Shown here in pieces: positions 7,670-17,186 of a DNA stretch of 64,000 nucleotides. The notes below the pieces were generated by a model. It was not told the DNA's origin. It saw only the letters and a list, made by a program, of their open reading frames with translations, and made no database searches. Origin of the DNA: JAFGCL01 sp964423835 (GTDB lineage: Bacteria; Chloroflexota; Dehalococcoidia; UBA2247; RBG-13-53-26); NCBI GenBank assembly GCA_964423835.1, contig CAYRGJ010000002.1, forward strand, positions 122,050 through 186,049, in the 5' to 3' direction. The translations under genes and the position numbers were made by a program. How positions within the stretch are numbered: position 1 is the stretch's first letter; each line of letters begins with the position of its first letter.

Positions 7670-9775
7670 ATGACACTCCGCCGCCGCACGGCTTTTGCAG
7701 TACTGGCCACCTGCGCTGTGGCCGCCATCATCCTCTACTTCGCCCTCCAGGGCATCATGGCCGCCAAATTCACCAGCATAGAGAGGGACAAGGCGGACCA
7801 GGACCTCGTCCGGGCATCGGCCGCCCTGGACCAGGACATCGCCGGCCTGGAGGCGTCCCTGGGGAGCTGGGCTTCGCGGGACGACACCTATCAGTTCATG
7901 CAGGACGGCGATGCGGACTACATCGCCCGGAACCTGGGAGACTCGGCATACGGCAGACTGGGCATCGATTTCGTGGTCTTCGTCACCAACGGCGGGCAGA
8001 TCGCCTACTCCGCGGCCATCGATCCCGCGGACGGCGCGCGGACCCCGATCCTCCCCAGCCTGGAGCCTCACGTGTCGGGCAGCGCTCCCCTGGCCAGGCA
8101 TGCGACCAGCGACAGCAGCGTGGCCGGGATACTGGTCCTGCCGGAGCACGCCGCACTGGTGGCCTCTGGGCCGGTTCTGCCCACCAGCGGCACCGGCCCC
8201 ATCGCCGGCTCCCTGATCATGGGCCGCTATCTATCTGATGCCGAGGCGCAGATCCTCTCCCTGGCCACCGGCCTGTCCCTGGAGCTGGGCCGGATCGACC
8301 AGCCGGAGCCCAGCGCCGAATACCAGGGAGCGATATCGGTCCTGTCGGCCGGGCAGTCCTCGCTGGTCAGAGACCTGGATGGCAGCCGGATTGCCGCCTA
8401 TGGCCTGGTCCCCGACATCTACGGCAACCCGGCCCTGGTGATAAGGGTGGACGGGCCCAAAGACATCTCAGCCCAGGGTGCGCAGGCCGTGCGCTACATG
8501 CTGTACCTGCTCCTGGGCTTCGTTCTGGTGGCCAGCGTCATCATCATCGCCGGCATCGACCGGCTGGTGCTGAAGAGGGTGCGGCGCCTCAGCGCCAGCG
8601 TGGAAGAGCTGGCAGCCAGCCGCAGCTTCTCGGAGCGCGTCGCCATCGGCGGCCGGGATGAGCTCGCCGCGATGGCCAACAGCATCAACGGCCTGCTGGC
8701 CTCCCTGGAGCAGACCCACCGGGACCTGGCGGAGACCGAGGCCAGGAACCGGGCCCTCATAGAGGCCATACCGGACTTGATGTTCCGCGTTGACCAGCGT
8801 GGAGAAATCATCGAAGGCAGCTGGCCGCTCAAGGCCAGGTCCCTGACGGGCGGCGATGGCGCTGACGGCGGCTGCCCGGCGGGGAGCCTCATGGAGCAGA
8901 TCCCGGCCCACATCCAGCAGCTGGGCCTGCCCCATATCCGGAAGGCCCTCGAATCGCGAGAGACGCAGGTGTTCGAGTTCCAGACCTCGCCCGAGGCCAG
9001 CGCGCCTCACTACGAGGCCAGGGTAGTGCCCAGCAGCGGCACGGACGTCCTCATCATGATGCGTGACGTGACCGAGCGCAAGCACGAGGAGGAGGCCCGG
9101 CAGAAGAGCCTGCTTCTCAAGGAGATACACCACCGCGTGAAGAACAACCTGCAGGTCATATCCGGCCTGCTCTACCTCCAGGCCCGGCGGACGCGGGACC
9201 AGAGGCTGGTGGAGGTCCTCAACGAAAGCAGCAACCGGGTCAAGTCCGTGGCCCTCATCCACCAGAGGCTGCAGCAGTCCAAGGACACGGTTTCGGTGGA
9301 GCTGGGCGAGTACATCCGGGACCTGACGACTGTGCTGCTGCACTCCCGCGGGCGGGAGAACCCCGTGGTGAAGCTCAACCTGGATCTGGAAAAGAATGTC
9401 CTGATCGGCATAGACACGGCCGTCCCCTGCGGCCTCATCGTCAACGAGCTGGTATCCAACTCCCTCAAACACGGGTTCCCTGAAGGCCGGAGCGGCAAGA
9501 TCAGCATCTCGCTGCACACGGATGAGTCCGACACCATAACCCTGGCTATCAGGGACAACGGCGTCGGCCTGCCGGCCGGCCTGGACATCCGCAAGGCCGA
9601 CACGCTCGGCCTGCAGCTGGCGATGAGCTTGATCAACCAGCTCGGCGCCACCGTGGAGGCGGGCGGCAGCGACGGCACGCATTTCGTAATCCGCTTCCGG
9701 GACAGCGCGGCCGACAGCAGCAAGCCCTCCAGGGAGCCGCTGCCCGCCGGAGCCGGGCCTGGCGATCGGAGGTGA
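7670..9775 (+). CDS. CHASE4-HAMP-PAS sensor histidine kinase (HisKA_2 type)
   Basis: Membrane sensor kinase of 701 residues. There is a TM helix at about 10-28, then an extracytoplasmic CHASE4 domain (about 35-270, with LGSWASRDDTYQFMQDGD). A second TM follows at about 277-298, HAMP at 300-350 and PAS at about 360-470. The HisKA_2 dimerisation domain carries the phospho-acceptor His in EIHHRVKNNLQ near 485. The HATPase (N box VNELVSNSLKHGF, G box DNGVGLP) runs to about 690. HisKA_2 kinases usually signal to single-domain or unusual regulators, which fits the receiver gene starting 5 bases after its stop. A GGAGGAG lies just before the ATG. Confidence 0.9.
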   Translation: MTLRRRTAFAVLATCAVAAIILYFALQGIMAAKFTSIERDKADQDLVRASAALDQDIAGLEASLGSWASRDDTYQFMQDGDADYIARNLGDSAYGRLGIDFVVFVTNGGQIAYSAAIDPADGARTPILPSLEPHVSGSAPLARHATSDSSVAGILVLPEHAALVASGPVLPTSGTGPIAGSLIMGRYLSDAEAQILSLATGLSLELGRIDQPEPSAEYQGAISVLSAGQSSLVRDLDGSRIAAYGLVPDIYGNPALVIRVDGPKDISAQGAQAVRYMLYLLLGFVLVASVIIIAGIDRLVLKRVRRLSASVEELAASRSFSERVAIGGRDELAAMANSINGLLASLEQTHRDLAETEARNRALIEAIPDLMFRVDQRGEIIEGSWPLKARSLTGGDGADGGCPAGSLMEQIPAHIQQLGLPHIRKALESRETQVFEFQTSPEASAPHYEARVVPSSGTDVLIMMRDVTERKHEEEARQKSLLLKEIHHRVKNNLQVISGLLYLQARRTRDQRLVEVLNESSNRVKSVALIHQRLQQSKDTVSVELGEYIRDLTTVLLHSRGRENPVVKLNLDLEKNVLIGIDTAVPCGLIVNELVSNSLKHGFPEGRSGKISISLHTDESDTITLAIRDNGVGLPAGLDIRKADTLGLQLAMSLINQLGATVEAGGSDGTHFVIRFRDSAADSSKPSREPLPAGAGPGDRR

Positions 9776-9779
9776 TGTC

Positions 9780-10187
9780 ATGGCCAGAATACTGCTGGTG
9801 GAAGACGAGAACGTGATCAACATGGTCACGCAGGACAGGGTCGAGGGCATGGGCCACGCCGTGTGCGGCGCGGTCACCAGCGGTCAGGAAGCCATCGACC
9901 AGGCCGGGGCCCTGCAGCCGGACGTGATCATCATGGACATCACCTTGAGAGGCAGAATGGACGGGATCGAGGCCGCCAGGCAGATCCGGGAGAAGTTCGG
10001 CATACCGGTGATCTACCTGACCGCCTACGACGATGATGAGACCCGGCAGCGGGCCGCCACTACCGGGCCCGCGGCCTACCTGGTGAAGATCTTCGAGGAT
10101 ATTGACCTGCAGTCCGCCATCGATGAGGCCCTGCGCCGGGGCCGGACGCAGGCCGGCCGGCATAGCCCGGCAGACGCCTCCCGGTAG
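9780..10187 (+). CDS. Single-domain response regulator receiver
   Basis: Receiver of 135 residues without an output domain, translated right after the histidine kinase (GGAGGTGATGTC before ATG). The acidic pair is VEDEN, the phospho-acceptor Asp is in IIMDITL near 51, the switch Thr is in YLTAYDDD and the conserved Lys is in YLVKIFED. The residue after that Lys is Ile; nearly all receivers have a cis-Pro there (KPF). DITLRGRMDGIEAA is typical of regulators paired with HisKA_2 kinases. It probably relays phosphate to another protein or acts by protein contact. About 15 polar residues form a tail. Confidence 0.9.
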   Translation: MARILLVEDENVINMVTQDRVEGMGHAVCGAVTSGQEAIDQAGALQPDVIIMDITLRGRMDGIEAARQIREKFGIPVIYLTAYDDDETRQRAATTGPAAYLVKIFEDIDLQSAIDEALRRGRTQAGRHSPADASR

Positions 10188-10355
10188 ACCTCCCGCCTCG
10201 AGCCCCTCAAGCCGGCGGTCGGTGAAGATACCGTGAGGGAGGCCACTTCCCCTGAGACACAGACGTAATCCGGATGGCGTACTCTGATAGGAGCAGCAGC
10301 CGGCGCTGCCGGGACGGGCGTCCGGGGCGCCGAGAGAGTAGAGCGGGGGAGAAAG

Positions 10356-10625
10356 ATGCCAGCGAAACGCAGAGAGGCTACAGCCAGGGTAGCGGTCCTG
10401 TCCAACTGCCGCCACTACTGGATCATCGACTGCTCTCAGCAGGTGGAAAGCAAGGGTCGTTGCCGGTTGTGCGGCGAGGAGAGGGTCTTCCAGAACAAGC
10501 TGTCTTCGGCCAACAAGAAGCCTGAGGTGGTCATCGAGGCGGTGCCGCTGGAAGCGGCGCCGTTTGGGGCGGCGCCCTTCGAGGACCAGGCGGTGCCCCA
10601 GCCACCCGACGACCCGTTGCCCTGA
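10356..10625 (+). CDS. Small zinc-ribbon protein with HYWIID...C..CGE motif
   Basis: Small protein of 89 residues beginning after GGGGGAGAAAG. Its core reads NCRHYWIID, then SKGRCRLCGEERVFQN, a pattern I associate with short uncharacterised Chloroflexota proteins (HHWxI...SxGxCxxCGExRxF). The cysteines (NC, CRLC) suggest a single zinc knuckle. The C-terminal third is low-complexity, rich in Pro, Ala and acidic residues, and probably disordered. Nothing shows a function; DNA binding or protein contact are possible. It lies 168 bases after the receiver gene and may be independently expressed. Confidence 0.6.
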   Translation: MPAKRREATARVAVLSNCRHYWIIDCSQQVESKGRCRLCGEERVFQNKLSSANKKPEVVIEAVPLEAAPFGAAPFEDQAVPQPPDDPLP

Positions 10626-10682
10626 AGACCCCCGGGCGGGTTGCCCACCAGCACGCTCCATGCGGGCCCCCGTCGGGCCAGG

Positions 10683-11120
10683 CTAGGACCTGCGCCACAG
10701 CCGCCACGGCAGGCGCGGCCGCTGCCGCGAGGAAGGCCGCCGGTCTTCCCGGAGGCCACGGCCGTCGCCGGCCTCTTCGTCGGGCGCCACCACCACCGTC
10801 ACCGTGTCGTTGCTGGTCTTGAAGGTCCCCTCCGCGTCACCCCTGACCGTGTAGAAGTAGCTGCCTGCCGGCGCGCCGGCGGGCACGGTCACATGGAGCG
10901 TGGCCGCCCCCCCGGAGGGCACCGTGGACGGGATGATGTTGGCCCGCAGCCCGGCCGACCGGCTCCAGTCGCTGGCGGTCAGCACAATGGGGCGGGGATC
11001 CCCCTTCACCGCCTGTACGGCGATGGGGACGGCCACGGTCTGGCCCGCCTTGACCGTCACGGTACGCGTGGATGCATAGACCCTGAAGTCGAAGTCGGGC
11101 TGCGAAACGAATGGCACCAT
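10683..11120 (-). CDS. Hypothetical beta-sandwich protein
   Basis: Protein of about 145 residues. Residues 10-110 look like an Ig-like/NEW3-type beta-sandwich: alternating hydrophobic strands, TVTVKAGQTVAVPIAV, VPSGGAATLHVTVPAGAPAGSYFYTVRG, TVTVVVAP. Such modules normally sit in extracellular proteins, but no signal peptide is present here. The tail (GLREDRRPSSRQRPRLPWRLWRRS) is strongly basic. ATG at 11120 has GGAGG eight bases upstream, better placed than a GTG nine bases earlier. It could be a detached module of a larger surface protein. It is isolated between two rightward genes. Confidence 0.5.
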   Translation of the reverse strand: MVPFVSQPDFDFRVYASTRTVTVKAGQTVAVPIAVQAVKGDPRPIVLTASDWSRSAGLRANIIPSTVPSGGAATLHVTVPAGAPAGSYFYTVRGDAEGTFKTSNDTVTVVVAPDEEAGDGRGLREDRRPSSRQRPRLPWRLWRRS

Positions 11121-11504
11121 GGTCCTCACCTCCGTCGACCGCTATGGGGCAGTGCCTGGGCCCCAATCTACCAGCACCGTGCCTCGGGCGGGTTTCAGCA
11201 GGCGCCTCTGGCATCACATTTTCTTCTCAAGCCCGCCGGGGCGGAGCCCCCACGCTCGGGAGGGGCTTGCCACCCCGGATTACTGTGATATAATACGGCT
11301 GACAACTTAATACATACGACAAACAGAGTCCACGGGTTTCGCTCAACGGTTACATTAACGAGATTGAAAGAAACGGGCCGAATTGAGCGCTCAGTCGGAC
11401 TCTTTTTGTTTGGGCTGAACCGTTTGGCGTATCATGGAGGGCAGGACCGGGCGGGTCACGGCGGCCACACCGGCCACCGCGCGTGTTCCGGGCGGCGCGG
11501 GGGG
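11121..11504. other. Intergenic region upstream of the cysteine-rich ferredoxin gene
   Basis: About 384 bases, AT-richer than the surroundings near 11280-11360. It holds a clear rightward promoter, listed separately. I see no gene or strong hairpin in it. Confidence 0.5.
11267..11294 (+). promoter_or_regulatory. Promoter TTGCCA-16-TATAAT
   Basis: A consensus TATAAT preceded 16 bases upstream by TTGCCA, pointing at the Fe-S gene at 11505. The implied leader is about 200 bases long, long enough for leader regulation, but no known riboswitch is recognised. Confidence 0.6.
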
Positions 11505-12674
11505 ATGTATCTGAGGAACGACCAGGAGAAGCTGCGGCGGCTGGCCGAGCTGATGAACGGCCAGTCGGCCACGCCCATTCTGGCCATCACCGACGATCTG
11601 CTCTACGTGTTCGACGCTGCACTGGAGCCGGAGGAGGTCGATTTCCTCTTGAGCATGGGGGGAGGCAACCTCAGTCGCAGCCAGGTTCAGTCCCGCGCCG
11701 GCCTGCCGGCGCATGAGTTCGACCGTGTGCTGGGCGCCCTCCTGGACAAGGGGCACGTTACCCTGATCAGGGCAGAGGCCGGGCAGAGCCAGCCGGCGCT
11801 CCACATCATGTGCATATTCCCGGGCTGGTTCGAGCACTACCTCATGAGCGGGAAGGAGACCCCTGACCGCAGGGAGTTCTCGCGGAGGATGAGCGCCTTC
11901 TTCGCCCAGGCCCGTGATATTCCCCCGGATGACCTGAACGCCATCCTGGAGGCGGTTGGCCCGCACCGTTCAGTCGCCGTCGCGGCGGCGCCGGCGCCGG
12001 GGCTGATCAGGGTGGACCGGGCATTGCCGCCACCGGATGGCGGCATCTACCCGCCGCACAGCGTCCTGGCCATCCTGGAAGGGCTGCCGGCGGATGAGGT
12101 CATATCCGCCGGCCACTGCTTCTGCCGGCAACAGCGGAAGATGGACGGGGACCCTTGCCGGATGGACCTGCCCCGGGAGGCTTGTCTGGGGATCGGGCTG
12201 GCCGCTGAACACGTGATCGAGATGGGCTTCGGCAGGAGGATCAGCCGTCGGGAGGCCATCGATCTGGTGCGGGAAGCGGCGCAGAAGGGCGCCGTACACC
12301 AGGTAGGCCGGATGGTGCCGCTCACGGACTTCCCGGCCCGGTACGAAGTAGACATCATCTGCAACTGCTGCTGGGACTGCTGCGGCGCCCTGGGCAACTA
12401 CAGCCGCGGGAATCTCCCCTTCATGCTCAAGTCCTACTACATTGCCCGGCTGCCGGACCCCGGCAAGTGCAGCGGGTGCGGCGCCTGCGAGGAGTCCTGC
12501 CCCATCAGGGCCATAGCGGTGGACGAGTCGGGCATGGCCAGGGTGGACGCCGGCATGTGCTGCGGGTGCGGGCAGTGCGTCCTGCACTGCGCCGAAGAGG
12601 CCCTCAGGCTCGAGCCTGAGGAGCGGAACGTATTCCTGCCGGTGCTCACCGGCAGCAGGCGGCGCATCGCCTGA
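11505..12674 (+). CDS. Cysteine-rich 4Fe-4S ferredoxin-like protein
   Basis: Protein of 389 residues with three cysteine blocks. First, HCFCRQQRKMDGDPC and EACLGIG near 205-230. Second, the dense ICNCCWDCCGAL near 285-296. Third, two ferredoxin [4Fe-4S] motifs, CSGCGACEESCP and CCGCGQCVLHC, near 320-370. The N-terminal part (1-200) looks like a winged-helix-like or helical region. It shares all three blocks in the same order with the protein at 26572, so the two are paralogs. An electron-transfer role with at least two clusters is expected; a third metal site from CxCCxxCC is likely. The partner is unknown. It starts at ATG 11505 after a G-rich ribosome site; an upstream in-frame extension looks non-coding. 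Confidence 0.7.
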   Translation: MYLRNDQEKLRRLAELMNGQSATPILAITDDLLYVFDAALEPEEVDFLLSMGGGNLSRSQVQSRAGLPAHEFDRVLGALLDKGHVTLIRAEAGQSQPALHIMCIFPGWFEHYLMSGKETPDRREFSRRMSAFFAQARDIPPDDLNAILEAVGPHRSVAVAAAPAPGLIRVDRALPPPDGGIYPPHSVLAILEGLPADEVISAGHCFCRQQRKMDGDPCRMDLPREACLGIGLAAEHVIEMGFGRRISRREAIDLVREAAQKGAVHQVGRMVPLTDFPARYEVDIICNCCWDCCGALGNYSRGNLPFMLKSYYIARLPDPGKCSGCGACEESCPIRAIAVDESGMARVDAGMCCGCGQCVLHCAEEALRLEPEERNVFLPVLTGSRRRIA

Positions 12675-12710
12675 CGCGGAGCCGGCCGGGCCCGACTTCA
12701 CCGCCGGCGC

Positions 12711-13712
12711 TCAGTGGAACTTGAACGCGCTCAGTTTGTCCAGGCGCTCGAAGTTGTGCCAGGATTCCACGTAGCGCACGGTGCCGGAGCGGGACCGCAT
12801 GGCCATCGACTGGGTGTGGGCTCCTCCGGCGAAGTAGCGCACCCCCTTCAGCATCTCGCCGCTGCTGACGCCCGTAGCGGCGAAGAAGACGTCCTCGCCG
12901 GCCACCAGGTCCTCGGTACTGTAGACCTTGTCCAGGTTCAGCCCGGCGGCGATGGCTGCCTTCTTTTCCTTATCGTCCCGGGGCCAGGCCTTGCACTGGA
13001 TTACCCCTCCGATGCAGCGGATGGCCGCCGCGGTGAGCACCCCTTCCGGGGTCCCCCCGACCCCCATCAGCACGTCCACCCCGGTGTCCGGCAGGGCCGC
13101 CTGGATGCCGGCGGCGACATCGCCATCGGAGATGAGCTTGATCCGGGCGCCGGCTCTCCGGATATCCGATATCAGGCCCTCGTGCCTCGGCCGGTCCAGC
13201 ACCACCACGGTGAGCTCGGCCACCTTTCTCTTCTTGGCTTTGGCGATGTTCTTCAGGTTCTCGGCCACCGGCGCGTCTATGTTCAGGACATCCCTGGCCT
13301 CACGCCCGGCTACGATCTTGTTGACGTACACCAATTGCCTGGGGCAGTTCATGGTCCCCCTGGCCGAGAGCGCCACGGCGGAGATGGCCCCGGGCAGCCC
13401 CTTGGCCGTGAGGGTGGTCCCGTCGACGGGGTCCACCGCGATATCAAGCTTCAGGCCGGAGCCGTCCCCGATCTTCTCGCCGATGTAGAGCATCGGGGCT
13501 TCATCCTTTTCGCCCTCTCCGATGATCACCACGCCATCCATGTGGACGCTGCCCAGTACGAACCGCATGGCGGTGACAGCGGCCTCATCCACCAGGTTCT
13601 TGTCGCCCATGCCCAGGAAGCGGGCGGCGGAAAGGGCAGCGGCTTCGGTTACGCGGACCAGCTCCATGGCCACGTTTCGCTCAATTGGTCGGCGCGAGCG
13701 CTTGGCTTCCAT
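12711..13712 (-). CDS. glpX: Class II fructose-1,6-bisphosphatase
   Basis: Gluconeogenic enzyme that removes the C1 phosphate of fructose-1,6-bisphosphate. At 333 residues it is typical of GlpX. Family motifs are clear: GEGEKDEAPMLYIGE (metal-binding acidic residues), DPVDGTTLTAKG, DRPRHEGLI and GVGGTPEGVLTAAA. The chosen ATG at 13712 follows GGAGGG with eight bases spacing; an in-frame extension of 33 codons upstream is not needed. The promoter is probably the GGCTGGGTATACT on the minus strand at about 13786-13798. It converges with the ferredoxin-like gene. In some bacteria GlpX also acts on sedoheptulose-1,7-bisphosphate. Confidence 0.93.
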   Translation of the reverse strand: MEAKRSRRPIERNVAMELVRVTEAAALSAARFLGMGDKNLVDEAAVTAMRFVLGSVHMDGVVIIGEGEKDEAPMLYIGEKIGDGSGLKLDIAVDPVDGTTLTAKGLPGAISAVALSARGTMNCPRQLVYVNKIVAGREARDVLNIDAPVAENLKNIAKAKKRKVAELTVVVLDRPRHEGLISDIRRAGARIKLISDGDVAAGIQAALPDTGVDVLMGVGGTPEGVLTAAAIRCIGGVIQCKAWPRDDKEKKAAIAAGLNLDKVYSTEDLVAGEDVFFAATGVSSGEMLKGVRYFAGGAHTQSMAMRSRSGTVRYVESWHNFERLDKLSAFKFH

Positions 13713-13877
13713 CGTTATCACCCTCCAAATACCTGATTGTGACAAACCCAAGGCCAGGGGTATTCCGGCATAGCGGGAACCGCTGAGCGTAGTATACCCA
13801 GCCGGGGGCACATCTTCAACCAGGCCCCACGGCAGACGCTGCGGCCCGGCGCGGCCGGTCTGGCCGGTGCCAGGCCC

Positions 13878-14723
13878 CTAGCCCTCCGGTATGCCGGCCA
13901 GCACTCTCACCAGGCCGGGAAGGACCTCCGCCGCCGCCCGCGCGGGGGCATTGCACCCCACCCTCACCACCAGCCGCCCCCCGCAGACTCTCCCGGCAGT
14001 CTCTTTCAGGACCTGGCAGAGACGCGGATAGCAGCCGGAGGTCAGGGCCCTGGTGCCATAGCTTTCCTGGTGGGTGTCCAGGCCGCAGAACCACAGGATG
14101 AGATCGGGGCGGAACTCGCGCAGTAGCGGCGGGACCTCCTGCCGGAAGCGGCGCACGAACTCATCGTCTCCCGAAGCGTGGGGAAAACACACGCCGTTCC
14201 TCCCCTCGCCATGGCCATAGCCGCAGTAGCAGATGTGGAGGGCATCGCTGTCACCCGACAGCAGCTGGCGCGTGCCGTCTCCGTGATGGGTGTCGGTATC
14301 CACTATGGCGAATCTGCTTCCCCGCGCGCTCTCCCGGGCCCAGGTGACTGCGATGGCCTCGTGATTGATGCAGCAACCGCCATAGGCATCATCCCGGCCG
14401 GCGTGGTGGCCGCCGATGCCGACCAGGGCCAGCGCATTGCGCAGCTGGCCCGACAGCACCCGGTCGAAGGCCATCACCACTGCCCCGGCCGAGTGCCGGC
14501 TCACATCCCAGTAGCCATCCCGCCTGACGTCTTCCACCAGCCTCCCGGTGTGCACCCTCAGCACCAGGTCCTCCGCTACCGGCTCAGCCTCGAACAGCCT
14601 GATGCCCTCCGTCCCGAGAAGCCCCTCCCGCACGATGCCATCGAAGGCCTTCCCGATGTTCATGTCGGACGGGGCATGCTCGTTCCTCATGACCTCGCTG
14701 TAGAAGATGCCTGTAGTGTCCAT
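13878..14723 (-). CDS. Histone-deacetylase-family hydrolase
   Basis: Protein of 281 residues of the HDAC/acetoin-utilisation/acetylpolyamine-amidohydrolase superfamily, which removes acyl groups from amines using zinc. Catalytic features: GIGGHHAGRDDAYGGCC (tandem His), IVDTDTHHGDGTRQL (Asp and His zinc ligands), and FCGLDTHQESYGT in the place of the usual AGxDxHxxDPLG. The last motif deviates from the common form but keeps the Asp. The ATG at 14723 has GGAGGT ten bases upstream. It is cytosolic and ends 165 bases before glpX. The substrate cannot be decided. Confidence 0.8.
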   Translation of the reverse strand: MDTTGIFYSEVMRNEHAPSDMNIGKAFDGIVREGLLGTEGIRLFEAEPVAEDLVLRVHTGRLVEDVRRDGYWDVSRHSAGAVVMAFDRVLSGQLRNALALVGIGGHHAGRDDAYGGCCINHEAIAVTWARESARGSRFAIVDTDTHHGDGTRQLLSGDSDALHICYCGYGHGEGRNGVCFPHASGDDEFVRRFRQEVPPLLREFRPDLILWFCGLDTHQESYGTRALTSGCYPRLCQVLKETAGRVCGGRLVVRVGCNAPARAAAEVLPGLVRVLAGIPEG

Positions 14724-14821
14724 AGGAATATTGACCTCCGGCAAGCCGTGACTGGAGCCGGGCGCCGCCCGAAGCCGCCTTCTCCGCGGGGGCCGCGGGC
14801 CACGGGACAGCGGACCTGCCC

Positions 14822-17083
14822 TCAGCGGTTCTTGACGACCAGCACGCCCACCACAAGGACCCCCGCCACCCCTACCAGGGCCCAGGCCCAAACTGGCAGC
14901 GAAGGCAGCGGCGCCCGGCCCATCGGGGTATTGAAGGTCCCGTCCTCGGACGTGCTGCGATTGCCGGCGGCGTCCGTGCAGATCACACGGTAGTGATAGG
15001 TCACGCCGGACTTGAGGCCAGTCAACTGCACCACGTGCGATGTCTTGAAGTCGGTGGTGGGCGCAGTAGAGGTGCCATACTTGTCCGTCGGCCCATACTC
15101 GATCTGGCTGATCGCCAGCTCATCGGTGCTCCAGGATATGGTGGCCCCGGAGCTGGTGGGCTCGCCGGGTGTCAGGTAAAGGATCTTGGGCGGGTCGGTG
15201 CCCATGTCGATGCCCGTGGTGAACGCATAGTCGGGGGTCTGCGACCACAGGCCGGAGGCATCGCGGGACTTCACCTTGTAGTGGTAGGTGGTCTGGGCCG
15301 CCAGGTCCGCGAGGGCCACGCTGTGGCTGGTCACCATGGTGTTGTCGTAGGCTGACACCATGCCGTAATTGGTGCTGATGCCATACTCCACGCTGCTCTC
15401 TGAGGCCGCATCGGTGAACCAGACGATGACGGCGGAGGTATCGGTGATGGCGGTGGCCGCCACGCCGGAGATGACAGGGGCGTCCACGTCCGTAGTGGTT
15501 GCGGTGGCGTCCAGCGACCGGCCGGAGTTCCCCCAGTAGTCCGTCGATATCACCCGGAAGTGATAGGTCGTCTGGGTCGCCAGCCCGGTCACTACCACGC
15601 TGTGATCGAACACCAGCGCGGAGTCTACGGTGGTGATCGATCCGTAGTTGGCCGTGAGTCCGTACTCCACCTGGCTGTCCGACCTGCCGTCAGTGGCCCA
15701 CTTGACGGTCATGCTGGAGGCGGAGATATCGGTCACGATCACGCTGGAGATCACCGGCGGGGCGTCTTTCCCGGTGAGAAAGTCGAGCCGCCCGGACTGC
15801 ATGGGGTTGCCGGCCAGGTCCCTCGATGTCACCCGGTAGTAGTACCAGGTCCCCGGACTGAGGCCGGTGATGGTCACCTTGTGGCTGGTGACCAGGGCGC
15901 TGTTCACCGGCGTTATAAAGCCAAAGGCTGGGCCCAGGCCGTACTCCACCTGGCTGTCCGAATTCTCGTTGGTGGTCCAGACGATGGTAACACTGGTGGG
16001 GGTGACCTCGGTCACCGCCACCCCCGATATGGCCGGCGGGATGGTGTCGACGTAGGTGCCGGCAAAGGAGATCACGCCGCCAGCCGTGAGGGTCGCCGTC
16101 TGTGAAACGGGTGTCGTCATCCCGGACAGGCCACGCCAGGTGATGGTGTAGGCGCCGGCCGGCGCATCCGCATAGGTTGCCGGCGCTGTGCCGCTGTACC
16201 GCGCGGGCCCCTCTATGGTGAAGGCCGCGCCGGGCATGTTGGCCGTCACCGAGATCGTGCCGATCTGGGGGACAGACGAGTAGTTGCCCGTGAAGGAGAT
16301 GCCACTGCCCGCCACGAGGTCCCTGGTCTCAGCGGGCGGCGTGTCAAATCCCGGCATGGCGCCCCAGGTTATGGTGTAGCTGCCCGGTGGCGCTCCGGGC
16401 AAGGAAGCCGGCGCCGTCCCACTGTAGGACGCGGCGCCGCTGATGGTGAAGGTGGCCCCCGATGGGTTGCTGTTGACGGTGATGGTGCCGTCCTGGGGCG
16501 GGATGGCGGTGTAGACACCGTCGAAGGTAATGGTGCTGCCGGCGGTCAGGGTCCGAGGTCCGGCCGGCGCCGGCGTGTTGTAACCAGCGACGGAGTTCCA
16601 GGTGATACTGTAGTCGCCGGCCTGCGCATTGCTGATGGTTCGCGGTCCCCCATTGTACGTGCCAGCGCCGGTGATGTTGAACGTCGCTCCCGGCACGTTG
16701 GCCGTCACGACTATCGTGCCGGTCTGAGGTGTGCTTGTGTATGTGCCAACGAACCTGATGCTGCCGCCACCGGGTTGGTCGGATAGGGTCTTCGTCTCGG
16801 GACTCGGCGTTTCATACCCTGTCACTGGCTGCCAGGTTATCGTGTAGTCACCTGGCAAGACATCACTGAAATCGTCCGGCGCCTCTCCGCTGTAACCGCC
16901 TGGGCTGATGCTGAACCGGGCATTGGGGAGGTTGCTGTCCACATGGATCGTCCCGTTCTCCGACACCGAGAACGCGGCCTCGGCCGCCGCGGGAAATGCC
17001 AGCGGTGTGCCGACGGCGCCACAGATGCAGGAGAGAATTATGACCGCAAGAGTCAGGACCCTCGCCAGATTCCTCGTTCCCAT
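14822..17083 (-). CDS. Surface protein with PEGA-like repeats and FN3 domains
   Basis: Extracellular protein of 753 residues. The signal peptide is about 1-38 (LARVLTLAVIILSCICGAVG). Four repeats of about 78 residues follow, each built as GTIxVxAN.PGAxFxIxGxxxYxG...AGxYxITW, a PEGA-like beta module. Then come four fibronectin-III domains of the purple-acid-phosphatase N-terminal type (PPxISxVxVTxxxxxSVTIxWxT, DSQVEYG, TTYHYRV). The end is a single TM helix (VWAWALVGVAGVLVVGVLVV) followed by KNR, so it is anchored by its C-terminus. No enzyme domain is seen; adhesion or a cell-wall role is likely. The start was chosen at the codon before the hydrophobic core. Confidence 0.8.
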   Translation of the reverse strand: MGTRNLARVLTLAVIILSCICGAVGTPLAFPAAAEAAFSVSENGTIHVDSNLPNARFSISPGGYSGEAPDDFSDVLPGDYTITWQPVTGYETPSPETKTLSDQPGGGSIRFVGTYTSTPQTGTIVVTANVPGATFNITGAGTYNGGPRTISNAQAGDYSITWNSVAGYNTPAPAGPRTLTAGSTITFDGVYTAIPPQDGTITVNSNPSGATFTISGAASYSGTAPASLPGAPPGSYTITWGAMPGFDTPPAETRDLVAGSGISFTGNYSSVPQIGTISVTANMPGAAFTIEGPARYSGTAPATYADAPAGAYTITWRGLSGMTTPVSQTATLTAGGVISFAGTYVDTIPPAISGVAVTEVTPTSVTIVWTTNENSDSQVEYGLGPAFGFITPVNSALVTSHKVTITGLSPGTWYYYRVTSRDLAGNPMQSGRLDFLTGKDAPPVISSVIVTDISASSMTVKWATDGRSDSQVEYGLTANYGSITTVDSALVFDHSVVVTGLATQTTYHFRVISTDYWGNSGRSLDATATTTDVDAPVISGVAATAITDTSAVIVWFTDAASESSVEYGISTNYGMVSAYDNTMVTSHSVALADLAAQTTYHYKVKSRDASGLWSQTPDYAFTTGIDMGTDPPKILYLTPGEPTSSGATISWSTDELAISQIEYGPTDKYGTSTAPTTDFKTSHVVQLTGLKSGVTYHYRVICTDAAGNRSTSEDGTFNTPMGRAPLPSLPVWAWALVGVAGVLVVGVLVVKNR

Positions 17084-17186
17084 GTTCAACCCCCTGAGAC
17101 CGGCCCCCGCTGGAGAAACACACAGCGACCGCATGGTCGCTGCGCCCCTCAGCTATTTGACCAGGAGACTATTGCTGCTGCATGAC

